The notes: generated by a model from the letters alone, not told the origin. A DNA stretch of 64,000 nucleotides from Ureibacillus thermophilus (GCF_042657185.1 NZ_JBHSNN010000012.1), one strand, 5' to 3'. Shown: positions 1-9,287, counted from the first letter of the stretch. A program made the numbers and translations.

Positions 1-82
1 GGACGCCCAACTTTGAAAATAATTCTTTTCTTCTTGGTGAGGCTGAAGCTAAAACGAGTTGATGTGTTGTTCTAAATTTCAT
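1..82 (-). CDS. maf: Maf nucleotide pyrophosphatase, N-terminal part only
   Basis: Only the first 27 codons are in the window; the rest lies beyond the left edge. The minus-strand start ATG (80-82) follows an AGGAGG ribosome site 7 bases upstream. The peptide begins MKFRTTHQLVLASASPRRKE, which carries the SASPRR signature of Maf/YhdE pyrophosphatases that hydrolyse non-canonical or modified nucleoside triphosphates. In B. subtilis maf lies directly after spoIIB, and the next gene here is spoIIB-like, so context agrees. Function is known from the family; only the motif and position are seen. Confidence 0.85.
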   Translation of the reverse strand, partial: MKFRTTHQLVLASASPRRKELFSKLGV

Positions 83-175
83 TTCCATTCCTCCTATACA
101 TAATATAGCCGAGGAATGGCATTTTGAAAAATTTATCGAAGGAATAAAATTTTACAAATCGCCCGTTTTTATCGT

Positions 176-805
176 TTAAAATTCGATTTTCAAACACTCA
201 TTTTCCGTAAAATAATGGGCTAATAAATGCATGCGAATAACTGATAAATCGCTTGAAATGCTTGATAATGCAATGTTGATGGTCTCCCAATCTGGAGGCA
301 AATTTTCCTGTTTTTCACCCTTTTCAAAATGAAAATTTGAAGGATCTTCACTTTTCAACAAGGAAGGGATTTTTTTTAATGCCGGATCTGAACAGCCTGC
401 TGCAATTAACTTAAAAGGTTTGACAAAGGATGGAGGATCTTCTGATGGAACGATTCCTTCTTTTGTAGTCGCCACGTTTGACCAAACATAATAACTTCCA
501 TCTATTTCAACAACGGCGCTCGTATTTAAACGGGAATTGCCATATACAAACTCCGTAGCCTTTTCAAAGGTGGAAAAAACCCCATACTGATTTGCATAAA
601 ACTGCACATAGTCATTCTCTTTTTCTTCTTGCTTTACTTCTGAACTTACAGGAATCAGTTTTTCCGATTTGGCCTCTTCTTTATATGTTGGACTCATAGC
701 ATTCAACATAAGAATAAATACGAGAACTCCGACAAATCCCGTCATAGAACCTAATAGAGCTGCCCGTATCATTTCCCTTCGCCCTATGATATGCGGAAAT
801 TTCAT
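176..805 (-). CDS. SpoIIB-like membrane protein
   Basis: A 209-residue protein with one membrane segment near residues 15-35 (ALLGSMTGFVGVLVFILML) and an extracytoplasmic remainder. Residues about 65-115 (VQFYANQYGVFSTFEKA...) resemble the fold pattern of SPOR domains, with a YGVFST phrase. In B. subtilis the gene between maf and comC/folC is spoIIB, which helps septal peptidoglycan thinning during engulfment. The assignment rests mainly on synteny plus membrane/SPOR-like architecture. I chose the ATG at 805 because AAAAGGGTG lies 5 bases before it; a longer reading frame to 853 lacks a site. No comC follows. Confidence in the coding region is high, in the name moderate. Confidence 0.7.
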   Translation of the reverse strand: MKFPHIIGRREMIRAALLGSMTGFVGVLVFILMLNAMSPTYKEEAKSEKLIPVSSEVKQEEKENDYVQFYANQYGVFSTFEKATEFVYGNSRLNTSAVVEIDGSYYVWSNVATTKEGIVPSEDPPSFVKPFKLIAAGCSDPALKKIPSLLKSEDPSNFHFEKGEKQENLPPDWETINIALSSISSDLSVIRMHLLAHYFTENECLKIEF

Positions 806-936
806 CAAATCACCCTTTTCTATTGCAATCCACATCATTTTCTTGCCGAACAAAGTCCATATTATTTCATATGTTTATGTTCCTTTGAAAATGAATATTC
901 AATAAAAAAGGGTATAAAATTTGCCGTCCGACTCTC

Positions 937-2199
937 TTAAAAATCTACTTCTTTCAGCAATTCATTCCGGATTTCTGAAAGCAAATATAAAGACCCTGTC
1001 ACAATGGTAATGCCATCAAAATAGATGTTTGATTGGATAAATGGAATACAATCTTTTAATATTTCTTTTTTCTTTGCCCTTGAAAGTTGTTGTAAAAATT
1101 GAGCATTGGCTGCACGGGGATTTTCAAAATCGACGAAATAAAATTCATCGCTGACCGATTCGAACAGCCTTAGCACCTTTTCAATGTCTTTATCCTTCAC
1201 CATACCTACAACAAACCGAATAGCTTTGCCTGGAAACTGCTGCTTGATTGTTTCAACTAGTTTTTCAGCACTTGCAGGATTATGGGCTCCATCAAAATAA
1301 ACGTTCGGAAACACCTGTTCAAAACGGCCGGGCAAACTTGTTTTTTCAATCCCTTGCCGAATCGCTTCCATTTGGACATCGATTTGCAAGTTTTTCGCTG
1401 CTTCCAGAAAAGCAGTAATGGCCAATGCCATATTAATTTTTTGATGGTCTCCTGCCATTTTTCTTGATAATCCTTCAATTGTGCATGGCACGCGTGAATT
1501 GAAATAGATTTCCTCCGATTCATCCTGTTGAACATAAAAATCTTCTCCATAAATGAATAACGGGGATTTTTCCGAGCGGACCTTCTCTTTCACTACAGAT
1601 AAAGCCTCCTCTGGCAAAATCCCAACCATTGCCGGCTTGCCAGATTTAATAATCCCTGCTTTATGAAAGGCAATTTCCTTCAACGTATTCCCTAAAATTT
1701 GTGTATGTTCTAGGGCAATGCTTGTAATGACCGAAACAAGCGGTGTTACGACATTCGTACTGTCTTCAAGACCTCCTAATCCCGTTTCAAGAAGCACTAA
1801 ATCGACTTTTTCGTTGTCAAAATGTAGAAAAGCCGCGCAAGTTAACAGCTCAAAATCGGTGAGTAGACCGCTTATCCCTGCATACATCATTTCTTTGAAA
1901 AGCTCGTCCATTTCCCTTTCCGTAATCGGTATTCCATTCACTTGAATTTGGTCATGGACATCCACGATGCAGGGAGAAGTAAATTTCCCTACTGAAAGCC
2001 CATGGCAAAGGGCAATTTGTTCAAGAAAAGCAACAGTTGAACCCTTTCCATTAGTCCCCGCAACATGGACAACTTGAAGTTTTTTGTGCGGTTCCTGCAG
2101 CAAGGCCAACGCTCTTTTCATTCCTTCCAAACCAGGTTTAATAGAAGGGTCGCTCTCCACATTCCATTTTTCTTTATATCGTTCAAAGTTCCGTATCAT
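937..2199 (-). CDS. Second, diverged FolC-type ligase (folylpolyglutamate synthase paralogue)
   Basis: A 420-residue Mur-ligase-family protein downstream of, and overlapping by 17 bases, a more canonical FolC. It retains the P-loop AGTNGKGST near residue 47, the late DGAHNP motif and the C-terminal VTGSLYLL. The usual GGRxDxTNV motif reads GGLEDSTNV, so the arginine is lost, and IAxEKAGIIK reads IAFHKAGIIK. FolC enzymes add glutamates to folates (and dihydropteroate in bifunctional forms). This copy may have shifted substrate or be a dihydrofolate-synthase specialist; that is inference. Co-transcription with the upstream folC is implied by the overlap. Confidence 0.85.
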   Translation of the reverse strand: MIRNFERYKEKWNVESDPSIKPGLEGMKRALALLQEPHKKLQVVHVAGTNGKGSTVAFLEQIALCHGLSVGKFTSPCIVDVHDQIQVNGIPITEREMDELFKEMMYAGISGLLTDFELLTCAAFLHFDNEKVDLVLLETGLGGLEDSTNVVTPLVSVITSIALEHTQILGNTLKEIAFHKAGIIKSGKPAMVGILPEEALSVVKEKVRSEKSPLFIYGEDFYVQQDESEEIYFNSRVPCTIEGLSRKMAGDHQKINMALAITAFLEAAKNLQIDVQMEAIRQGIEKTSLPGRFEQVFPNVYFDGAHNPASAEKLVETIKQQFPGKAIRFVVGMVKDKDIEKVLRLFESVSDEFYFVDFENPRAANAQFLQQLSRAKKKEILKDCIPFIQSNIYFDGITIVTGSLYLLSEIRNELLKEVDF

Positions 2200-3487
2200 A
2201 CGTTTCTTCCTTCTCTTTTAAAAATTTCCGCACTTCTGCAATAAAAAAGATGGAACCGGTAATGACAAGCAATTCATCAGATTGAATTTTTGCGATTTCC
2301 CGCTTCACCAACTCTTTCCAATCATCATGGGCTTCTTTATAAGGATGTGAGGAATGCTTTGCCAATTCCTCTGCTTTTGCTGCTCTTGGAATGGGAAGTT
2401 CCGTAAAATAAATGGCTTTAGCAACCTCATCCAACATAGATATGCTTTCTTTATAGTCTTTATCATTCATTACAGAGTAGATAAACTTATATTTTTTGTG
2501 CGTGTATTGTTTCATTAATGTGTGGATTAGAGCTTTTGTACCTTCTGGATTATGGGAACCGTCTAAAACGATTTGTTGTCCAATCCGTTCAAAACGCCCT
2601 GGCCAAAAAGCATTTTCTAATGCCCTTTGAATGTTTTTGTCCGTAAAGCGGTCAAACCCGATGCTTCGTAAAATGGTAGCTGCAGTTAAAGCACAGCTCG
2701 CATTGGCAATTTGATGGGTTCCCAACATCTTTAACGAAATATTTAACTCTACTTTCCCTAGATGGTATGTAAAACGCTGTTTGCCTTCTTCTGTTTGAAT
2801 ATCTGAAACAAAGAAATCTTCGCCATAGATGAAAAGAGGCGCATTTTGTTCTTCTGCCTCTGTACGTATAATTTCAAGCGCTTCTTCATTCGTTGCAGCA
2901 GTGACAACCGGAATATTTCTTTTGATAATTCCTGCCTTCTGATAGGCAATGTCCTTATACGTGTTCCCTAATATGTGGGTATGGTCAAGGGAAACCGTTG
3001 TAATGATAGAAATGAGCGGCGTGATGACATTCGTGCAATCAAAACGCCCCCCTATGCCTGCTTCTATGATGGCGATATCTACCTCTTCTTCTTCAAAATA
3101 CATAAACGCAATGAGCGTCATGATTTCAAAAAAGTTCGGATATTTCCCGTCGAGCTGATCAATGAGGTGAAATAAACGATTTGCAAGGGATAAAAACCGT
3201 TCGTCCGGAATTTCCAATCCATTAATGGTAATACGTTCATTTACTCTTTCCAAATGGGGAGATGTAAAAGCTCCTACTTGATATCCAGCTTTTTCGAGCA
3301 TTTCTTTTAAATAAGTAACCGTTGACCCTTTTCCGTTTGAGCCGGCAATATGGATAAATGGCACCTTTTCATGGGGATTTCCAAGCAAAGGCAACCATTT
3401 GTTCATTGCGTCAAAAGGTTCCCCTTTATGTTTTTCTGCCCGTAAACCATACATAAAATTTGTGCATTCTTCGATGGTTGTAAACAA
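2183..3487 (-). CDS. folC: Bifunctional folylpolyglutamate/dihydrofolate synthase
   Basis: A 434-residue FolC, normal length. It is an ATP-dependent ligase that joins glutamate to dihydropteroate or folate in the cytoplasm. Visible motifs are the P-loop AGSNGKGST (about residue 47), the IGGRFDCTNV motif (about 146), LDHTHILG, KAGIIK, a PGRFE block near 296 and DGSHNP near 309. It sits after valS as in B. subtilis but is separated from it by a strong hairpin terminator, so it probably has its own promoter in 3488-3605. The start is preceded by AGGAGGGGA. Confidence 0.93.
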   Translation of the reverse strand: MFTTIEECTNFMYGLRAEKHKGEPFDAMNKWLPLLGNPHEKVPFIHIAGSNGKGSTVTYLKEMLEKAGYQVGAFTSPHLERVNERITINGLEIPDERFLSLANRLFHLIDQLDGKYPNFFEIMTLIAFMYFEEEEVDIAIIEAGIGGRFDCTNVITPLISIITTVSLDHTHILGNTYKDIAYQKAGIIKRNIPVVTAATNEEALEIIRTEAEEQNAPLFIYGEDFFVSDIQTEEGKQRFTYHLGKVELNISLKMLGTHQIANASCALTAATILRSIGFDRFTDKNIQRALENAFWPGRFERIGQQIVLDGSHNPEGTKALIHTLMKQYTHKKYKFIYSVMNDKDYKESISMLDEVAKAIYFTELPIPRAAKAEELAKHSSHPYKEAHDDWKELVKREIAKIQSDELLVITGSIFFIAEVRKFLKEKEETYDTEL

Positions 3488-3612
3488 AATATTCCCCTCC
3501 TAACTTCCACCTTATTTTACTTCAAATGCAATGGTGTGGCATTAAAAAGTGCATAGGATGATGAAGCAACTTCTTCATTTATGGTTTGTCCAAAGAAAGC
3601 AAAATGATAAAA

Positions 3613-3650
3613 AATTCGCCAAACCGATGTTTCCATCGATTCGGCGAATT
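3613..3650 (-). terminator. Rho-independent terminator of valS
   Basis: Stem arms ATTCGCC-ACCGATG and CATCGaTTCGGCGAAT close around a TTTC loop. On the minus strand the stem is followed by a T-rich tract. It begins a few bases after the valS stop codon and separates valS from folC. Confidence 0.85.
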
Positions 3651-3656
3651 GCCTTC

Positions 3657-6302
3657 TTACATTTGTTTCAGCTCATCTAAGCGTTTTTTCACTGCGTCGT
3701 ATTTTTCTTGGTAATCTGCAAGTTTTTCCCGCTCTTTTGCAACAAGGGCTTCCGGCGCTTTTTTCACGAAATTCTCGTTGGAAAGCTTGCCGGATACAAG
3801 TTTTACTTCTTTTGCCCATTTATCCAACTCTTTTTCAAGGCGGACAATTTCTTCTTCCAAGTTAATGAGTCCTGCAAGCGGCAAGAATAGTTCGGCACCT
3901 GTTACAACCGCTGTCATCGATTTTTCAGGAACTTCGAATTCTACTCCGATGACTAATTGCTCCGGATTGCAGAAACGTTCAATATACGCTTTATTTTCTT
4001 CCAAAATGTTTACAGTTTCTGCATCTTTTGCCTTAATGTATAGCGGCACTTTTTTGCTGATAGGCGTATTCACTTCGGCACGGATATTGCGTACGGAACG
4101 TATAATGTCCATAAGAAGTTTCATTTGGCTCGATTCTTCTTTGAAATTGAATTCTGGTCTCACCTTTGGCCATTCGGCAACCGTGATGGATTCTCCTTGA
4201 TGTGGGAGGTGCTGCCAAATTTCTTCAGTGATAAACGGCATCATCGGATGAAGCAAGCGCATTGTATTGTCAAGCACATATGCTAATACAGAACGAGTTG
4301 TAAGTTTCGCTGCTTCATCATCACCGTATAACGGAAGCTTCGCCATTTCAATATACCATGAACAGAAGTCATCCCAAATGAAGTTATATAATTCTCGGCC
4401 CACTTCACCAAATTCATAGCGTTCAGCTAAATCAGTTACTTTCTCAATTGTTTCATTTAAGCGAGTTAAAATCCATTTATCGCTGACATTTAAATCGCCT
4501 GTTAAATCAATTTCTTCGTATTTTAACCCGTTCATATTCATGAGGGCAAAACGGGATGCATTCCAAATTTTATTGGCAAAGTTCCAGACAGCTTCCACTT
4601 TCTCATTTGTATAACGAAGGTCTTGGCCAGGTGAAGAACCTGTTGCTAAGAAGTAGCGCAAGGAGTCTGCACCGTACTGGTCAATGACATCCATTGGGTC
4701 AACGCCGTTGCCAAGGGACTTACTCATTTTGCGTCCTTCGCCATCGCGCACCAAACCGTGGATTAGTACATCTTTAAATGGACGTTTGCCGGTGAATTCA
4801 ATTCCTTGGAAAATCATGCGGGCTACCCAGAAGAAGATGATGTCATAACCTGTTACTAACGTATCTGTTGGGTAATAGCGTTGATACAATTCGTTGTTTG
4901 TATCCGGCCAGCCCATTGTAGAGAATGGCCATAAGGCGCTGGAGAACCAAGTATCCAATACATCCGGATCTTGCGTCCAATTTTCCGCATCTTTTGGCGG
5001 TTCTTTGCCAACATAAATTTCGCCAGTTTCATTATGATACCATGCAGGAATTTGATGGCCCCACCAAAGCTGACGGGAGATGCACCAGTCGCGAATATTT
5101 TCTAACCAATGCAAATACGTATTTTCAAATCTTGGCGGAACAAAATTCACTTTATTGTCTTCTTCTTGCTGCAATTTTAACGCAGCTTCTGCTAATGGTT
5201 TCATTTTAACAAACCATTGTTTAGATAAATAAGGTTCCACGATGGCTCCTGTACGCTCAGAGTGGCCAACAGAATGCACATGCTCTTCAATTTTGATTAA
5301 GTAGCCTTGTGCTTTTAAATCTTCCACAATTTGTTTGCGGCATTCGAAGCGATCCATTCCTTGATATTTTCCGGCATTTTCATTCATTGTGCCGTCTTCA
5401 TTCATCACTAGAATGCGCTCTAAATTGTGGCGGTTGCCCACTTCAAAGTCGTTCGGGTCATGGGCAGGCGTAATTTTTACAACCCCTGTACCAAATTCCA
5501 TATCCACATATTCATCGGCTACAATTGGAATTTCACGATTAACAAGCGGTAAAATGACTGTTTTTCCAATATATTGCTTGTAGCGTTCATCCTCTGGGTG
5601 AACCGCTACCGCAGTATCTCCAAGCATTGTTTCAGGGCGTGTTGTCGCCACTTCCAAGAAGCCGGAACCGTCCGCAAGCGGATATTTCATATGATAGAAG
5701 GCGCCAGGAATTTCTTTATAGATTACTTCAATATCGGATAAAGCCGTTTTTGCTTCCGGGTCCCAGTTAATGATGCGTTCGCCGCGATAGATTAAGCCTT
5801 TTTCGTAAAGGCGCACGAACACTTCTTTTACTGCATCGGATAATCCTTCATCCAATGTAAAGCGCTCTTTTGTATAGTCGAGGGAAAGGCCTAATTTTGC
5901 CCATTGTTCGCGAATATGGCTTGCATATTCTTCTTTCCATTCCCATGTTTTTTCAAGGAATTTTTCTCGTCCTAAGTCGTAGCGGCTAATTCCTTGTTCG
6001 CGAAGTTTTGCTTCCACTTTTGCTTGAGTCGCAATTCCCGCATGGTCCATTCCTGGTAGCCAGAAAGCGTCATATCCCTGCATGCGCTTCATGCGGATAA
6101 TGATATCTTGCAATGTCGTATCCCAAGCATGGCCAAGATGCAGCTTCCCTGTTACATTTGGAGGTGGAATCACAATCGTATAAGGCTTTTTCCCGCTGTT
6201 TGGTTGTGCTTCAAAAAATTTTCCTTCCAGCCACCATTTGTAACGACCTTGTTCAACAGACTTCGGATCGTACTTTGTAGGCATTGTCACGTTTTCTGTC
6301 AT
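3657..6302 (-). CDS. valS: Valyl-tRNA synthetase
   Basis: An 881-residue class I aminoacyl-tRNA synthetase, the usual bacterial length; it charges tRNA-Val and edits misactivated threonine. Visible motifs are the HIGH-type KLHLGHAW near residue 50, the editing-domain block TTRPETMLGD, KMSKSLGNG near 525, an anticodon-binding domain, and the C-terminal coiled coil rich in E/K/L (last 65 residues) typical of ValS. I chose the ATG at 6302 because AAAGGAGG lies 7 bases before it; the open frame runs on to 6401 but that part is leader. Expression is likely controlled by the T-box upstream. Confidence 0.97.
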   Translation of the reverse strand: MTENVTMPTKYDPKSVEQGRYKWWLEGKFFEAQPNSGKKPYTIVIPPPNVTGKLHLGHAWDTTLQDIIIRMKRMQGYDAFWLPGMDHAGIATQAKVEAKLREQGISRYDLGREKFLEKTWEWKEEYASHIREQWAKLGLSLDYTKERFTLDEGLSDAVKEVFVRLYEKGLIYRGERIINWDPEAKTALSDIEVIYKEIPGAFYHMKYPLADGSGFLEVATTRPETMLGDTAVAVHPEDERYKQYIGKTVILPLVNREIPIVADEYVDMEFGTGVVKITPAHDPNDFEVGNRHNLERILVMNEDGTMNENAGKYQGMDRFECRKQIVEDLKAQGYLIKIEEHVHSVGHSERTGAIVEPYLSKQWFVKMKPLAEAALKLQQEEDNKVNFVPPRFENTYLHWLENIRDWCISRQLWWGHQIPAWYHNETGEIYVGKEPPKDAENWTQDPDVLDTWFSSALWPFSTMGWPDTNNELYQRYYPTDTLVTGYDIIFFWVARMIFQGIEFTGKRPFKDVLIHGLVRDGEGRKMSKSLGNGVDPMDVIDQYGADSLRYFLATGSSPGQDLRYTNEKVEAVWNFANKIWNASRFALMNMNGLKYEEIDLTGDLNVSDKWILTRLNETIEKVTDLAERYEFGEVGRELYNFIWDDFCSWYIEMAKLPLYGDDEAAKLTTRSVLAYVLDNTMRLLHPMMPFITEEIWQHLPHQGESITVAEWPKVRPEFNFKEESSQMKLLMDIIRSVRNIRAEVNTPISKKVPLYIKAKDAETVNILEENKAYIERFCNPEQLVIGVEFEVPEKSMTAVVTGAELFLPLAGLINLEEEIVRLEKELDKWAKEVKLVSGKLSNENFVKKAPEALVAKEREKLADYQEKYDAVKKRLDELKQM

Positions 6303-6333
6303 AACTGTTCCTCCTTTAGTTGAATCATATTTT

Positions 6334-6590
6334 GGCAAAAATAAAAACTCCTTAATCCTAAAAAGGACGAAGGAGTTCTCGCGGTACCACCTTTTTTCCA
6401 TTTAGACAATCAAACGTCTAAACAGCTCTCATTTCGATAACGGTGTTGAACCGGCTTTTACTACTGGAATTTCATAAAAGCTGCTCCATGGCTACCTTCA
6501 AATGGGTGCATGCGGAAACTTCTCAGCTGCCGTTTCCTCTCTGTAGCATGCGTCCACATTTTACTCTTCCAATTCATCGCATCCATGCAT
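6334..6590 (-). promoter_or_regulatory. T-box riboswitch leader of valS
   Basis: Between the divergent small gene and valS the minus strand carries the T-box core AAGGTGGTACCGCG (6380-6393). A terminator stem follows (6346-6377, arms AACTCCTT and AAGGAGTT) with a T-run. Upstream there is a long stem I region with an AGAGAGGAAAC...GTTTCC hairpin. A valine codon GTA (6493-6495) lies in AAGGTAGCC, where the specifier loop is expected. T-boxes read the charging state of the cognate tRNA; uncharged tRNA-Val should allow readthrough. The T-box identity is seen; the specifier position is inferred. Confidence 0.9.
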
Positions 6591-6665
6591 ATTCAACTGC
6601 TTAAATCATTTTATAAAATTTATAAGCAGTTTTCAAGTTCAAAGGAAATGAAAGGAGCGATTTCC

Positions 6666-6875
6666 ATGTCATTTTTAAAAAAAAGAAGAAGAAGCTATAA
6701 TCCTTGGCTTTTACCTCCTTGGCTCCGAAAAGTGCGCTTTTATGCAAAGCATATTTGCATTCCGATCACTGTATTCCAAGCAATTCACTTAGTTTTTGTT
6801 CCCACGACGGGCGATGTGCTGCTGCTTTTCATTTTCTTACTCATTTCATGGATGTTATGGACGAATATTATTTAA
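6666..6875 (+). CDS. Small Trp-rich membrane protein
   Basis: A 69-residue protein, divergent from valS and convergent with spoVID, overlapping the spoVID 3' end by 8 bases. Its ATG is preceded by AAAGGAG 9 bases upstream. The N-terminus is basic (KKRRR), followed by an NPWLLPPWLRK amphipathic stretch and two hydrophobic segments (about 32-45 and 50-68). I do not recognise the family. B. subtilis has ysxE near this position, but this is far too short for YsxE. A short membrane protein expressed during sporulation is possible from position only. Confidence 0.6.
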   Translation: MSFLKKRRRSYNPWLLPPWLRKVRFYAKHICIPITVFQAIHLVFVPTTGDVLLLFIFLLISWMLWTNII

Positions 6876-7728
6876 ATTTCAAAAGGCTATAAGATTCTGA
6901 AAGCTCGTTGTAAAAATCATCCGTATCGGATGGAATTTTAAATCGTTCATCGATTGGCAGTTTGTTGGATGATTCCAACACTTGTTTCTCTTCTTCTTTC
7001 CGGATTTTTTTAGCCTCTTTAACTAAATTCGATTGTTGAATGGGCTCTACTGGCTTTATTGGACTTTCTTCTAATGTATCTTCCGCAGGTTGATAAAAAG
7101 GTTCATAATTTGTTAAAGATTCCTCTTCAACATCAACAGTTGTTTCAAGCAAGCTTTGAATACTTTCCTTCTTGTTATGCTGTTCTTCTTGCACTAACGG
7201 ATGTTCAAGAGTCGCTGGCGGCTGGTCAATTTTAACCTTTTCCAATACTTCTCCCGTATTGGCAGCTACAACCGCTACCCGCTCTGCCGCTTTTTCTTTA
7301 GACTCCACTTGGAACAAAGCACCGGCTGTCGGCTCTTCAAAAGTGCATTGGACTTCCCATTTAAACGTACAGCTTGAGCCATCGTATACAAAGTAGGAGA
7401 TATCATCAACAGAAAGATCCAGTTTACAATTTGATGCAACTTTTTCCTTTGGCAAGTCCACTTCTAAAGGCATTGAATATTCAAAATATCCTTCATCGCC
7501 TTTTAAATCAATATATTCAATCAACGTTCCTTCACTAAAACTTGGCTTAACGGCCGGATTAAATCTCACGGTTGCCTTAATATGATAAATGCCCGTCAAA
7601 CGAATGGAATCTTCTGTTACCTCTTGCTGCCAGCGCGGGATGACTTGGACCGATACGACTTCTTCGACAATCCCATATTCTTTTGAAAAAATAAATTGCG
7701 TCATCATTTCCCAATCAATTTTTGCCAT
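6868..7728 (-). CDS. spoVID: SpoVID-like spore coat morphogenetic protein without LysM
   Basis: A 286-residue protein. The N-terminal about 140 residues form a beta-rich domain (VVSVQVIPRW, IKATVRF, FEYSMPLEVDLP) like the SpoVID N-terminal domain that drives coat encasement of the forespore. The rest is acidic, low-complexity and Gln/Glu-rich, ending FYNELSESYSLLKFK. In B. subtilis SpoVID is about 575 residues with a C-terminal LysM domain; no LysM motif is visible here. Position just before hemL matches B. subtilis. The gene ends naturally, with no sign of a downstream frame carrying LysM. Name from synteny plus N-terminal likeness. Confidence 0.78.
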   Translation of the reverse strand: MAKIDWEMMTQFIFSKEYGIVEEVVSVQVIPRWQQEVTEDSIRLTGIYHIKATVRFNPAVKPSFSEGTLIEYIDLKGDEGYFEYSMPLEVDLPKEKVASNCKLDLSVDDISYFVYDGSSCTFKWEVQCTFEEPTAGALFQVESKEKAAERVAVVAANTGEVLEKVKIDQPPATLEHPLVQEEQHNKKESIQSLLETTVDVEEESLTNYEPFYQPAEDTLEESPIKPVEPIQQSNLVKEAKKIRKEEEKQVLESSNKLPIDERFKIPSDTDDFYNELSESYSLLKFK

Positions 7729-7803
7729 GTGTTCCCCTCCCGTACTACTCTATGCACGAGAAAAGGAAGTATGATAAAAGGAATTTCAAAATTTCTATAA
7801 AAA

Positions 7804-7990
7804 AGGGGGCGTCTGAAAAGTCATTTCAAGACGCTCCCTTTGCGGCTGTCGCTAGAGTTTTGCCGCAGATATATTGCGACGAAGAGGCGCGTTTAATGTG
7901 ACCAGCATAGGAGCAAAGATTTTTCAAAAGAATTTTACTAATAGAAGTGGGGCTGTCCGGAAAGCTTTACACTTTCTGGACAGCCCCACT
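7804..7990. repeat. Family B dispersed repeat, copy 1
   Basis: About 187 bases between spoVID and hemL. It starts with a hairpin (GGGGGCGTCT / AAGACGCTCCC) and has a middle GCGGC...GCCGC hairpin. It ends in a long stem GTGGGGCTGTCC / GGACAGCCCCAC that can terminate the hem operon on the minus strand. A second copy with the same order of blocks lies at 33272-33447. No open frame is present. The two copies are clearly related over their whole length apart from a variable middle. Confidence 0.85.
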
Positions 7991-7997
7991 CTTTAAA

Positions 7998-9287
7998 TTA
8001 TCTAGCTAATTTGGCAAATACTTTGTGCATCGCATCAATTGTTTTTTCGATATGTTCTTCTGTATGAGCAGTTGAAATAAATAAACCTTCAAATTGGGAA
8101 GGAGGTAAGTAAATGCCTTCTTCCAGCATGAGTCGATGATACTCAGCAAATAATTTCAAATCAGAAGTTTGAGCCGTTTTAAAATCAACAACATTTTCAT
8201 TCGTTAAGAATAGTCCAATCATGCTACCTGCACGGTTCACTGTGTGCGGGATATTGTATTTCGTTGCTGCATCACGGATTCCCGTTTCCAGCATATCCCC
8301 TAACTTTTTAAAATACTCATAAGTCTCAGGAGTTAAGCGGGATAATGTCTCAATACCAGCAGTCATTGCAAGAGGATTTCCTGAAAGTGTCCCCGCTTGA
8401 TACACCGGTCCACTAGGCGCTACTTTCTCCATGATTTCCCGCTTACCAGCAAAAGCGCCTACTGGAAGACCGCCGCCAACCACTTTCCCTAAAGTCGTTA
8501 AATCCGGCTCAACGCCGTAATAACCTTGCGCACAGTGATAATCTACGCGGAATCCAGTCATCACTTCATCAAAGATTAGAACAGTACCATATTGTTTTGT
8601 AATTTCACGCAATCCTTCTAAAAATCCTGGTTTAGGTGGAACAACCCCCATGTTTCCTGCAACTGGCTCTACAATTACAGCAGCAATTTGTTCACCAATT
8701 TTTTCGAATGTTGCTTTAACTGCATCTAAATCATTATAAGGGCAAGTTACCGTGTTTTTCGCTACATCCGCAGGAACCCCAGGGCTATCTGGCAAGCCAA
8801 GAGTTGCGACACCAGAACCGGCTTTAATTAGTAAAGAATCGCCATGTCCATGATAAGAACCTTCAAATTTCATAATGATATCACGGCCAGTATATCCGCG
8901 GGCAAGGCGAAGGGCAGCCATTGTCGCTTCCGTGCCAGAGGAAACGAAGCGGACCATCTCAACAGAGGGAATTCGTTCAATGACGATTTTAGCTAATTGA
9001 TTTTCGAGCACTGTTGGAGCGCCAAAAGAAGTACCTTTTGCTGCTTGTTCTTGAATCGCTTTCACTACTTCAGGATGAGAATGGCCTAAAATCAATGGAC
9101 CCCAGCTAAGCACATAATCAATATATTCATTACCATCAATATCTCGAATAATGGCGCCTTTTCCAGATTCAATAAAGACCGGATTACCATTGACTGATTT
9201 AAAAGCGCGGACAGGGCTATTTACCCCGCCAGGCATCAAATTCACTGCTTCTTGAAAGGCTTTAATTGATTTTTCATATGAACGCAT
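7998..9287 (-). CDS. hemL: Glutamate-1-semialdehyde 2,1-aminomutase
   Basis: A 429-residue class III PLP aminotransferase-fold enzyme that converts glutamate-1-semialdehyde to 5-aminolevulinate, the second step of the C5 haem route. Visible features are the FDEVMTGFR block and the PLP-lysine motif TLGKVVGGGLP near residue 265. Full family length. It starts one base after hemB ends, with GGAGGAGAAG before the ATG, so it is the last gene of hemAXCDBL. The family B hairpin just beyond its stop is the probable operon terminator. Confidence 0.97.
   Translation of the reverse strand: MRSYEKSIKAFQEAVNLMPGGVNSPVRAFKSVNGNPVFIESGKGAIIRDIDGNEYIDYVLSWGPLILGHSHPEVVKAIQEQAAKGTSFGAPTVLENQLAKIVIERIPSVEMVRFVSSGTEATMAALRLARGYTGRDIIMKFEGSYHGHGDSLLIKAGSGVATLGLPDSPGVPADVAKNTVTCPYNDLDAVKATFEKIGEQIAAVIVEPVAGNMGVVPPKPGFLEGLREITKQYGTVLIFDEVMTGFRVDYHCAQGYYGVEPDLTTLGKVVGGGLPVGAFAGKREIMEKVAPSGPVYQAGTLSGNPLAMTAGIETLSRLTPETYEYFKKLGDMLETGIRDAATKYNIPHTVNRAGSMIGLFLTNENVVDFKTAQTSDLKLFAEYHRLMLEEGIYLPPSQFEGLFISTAHTEEHIEKTIDAMHKVFAKLAR

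Noticed and set aside
6303..6401. N-terminal extension of ValS to 6401
   Set aside because: The added codons lie over the T-box terminator and antiterminator; AAAGGAGG precedes the ATG at 6302.
7804..7990. CRISPR-like array
   Set aside because: Only two dispersed copies of family B exist and no regular spacer pattern is present; no cas genes are in the window.
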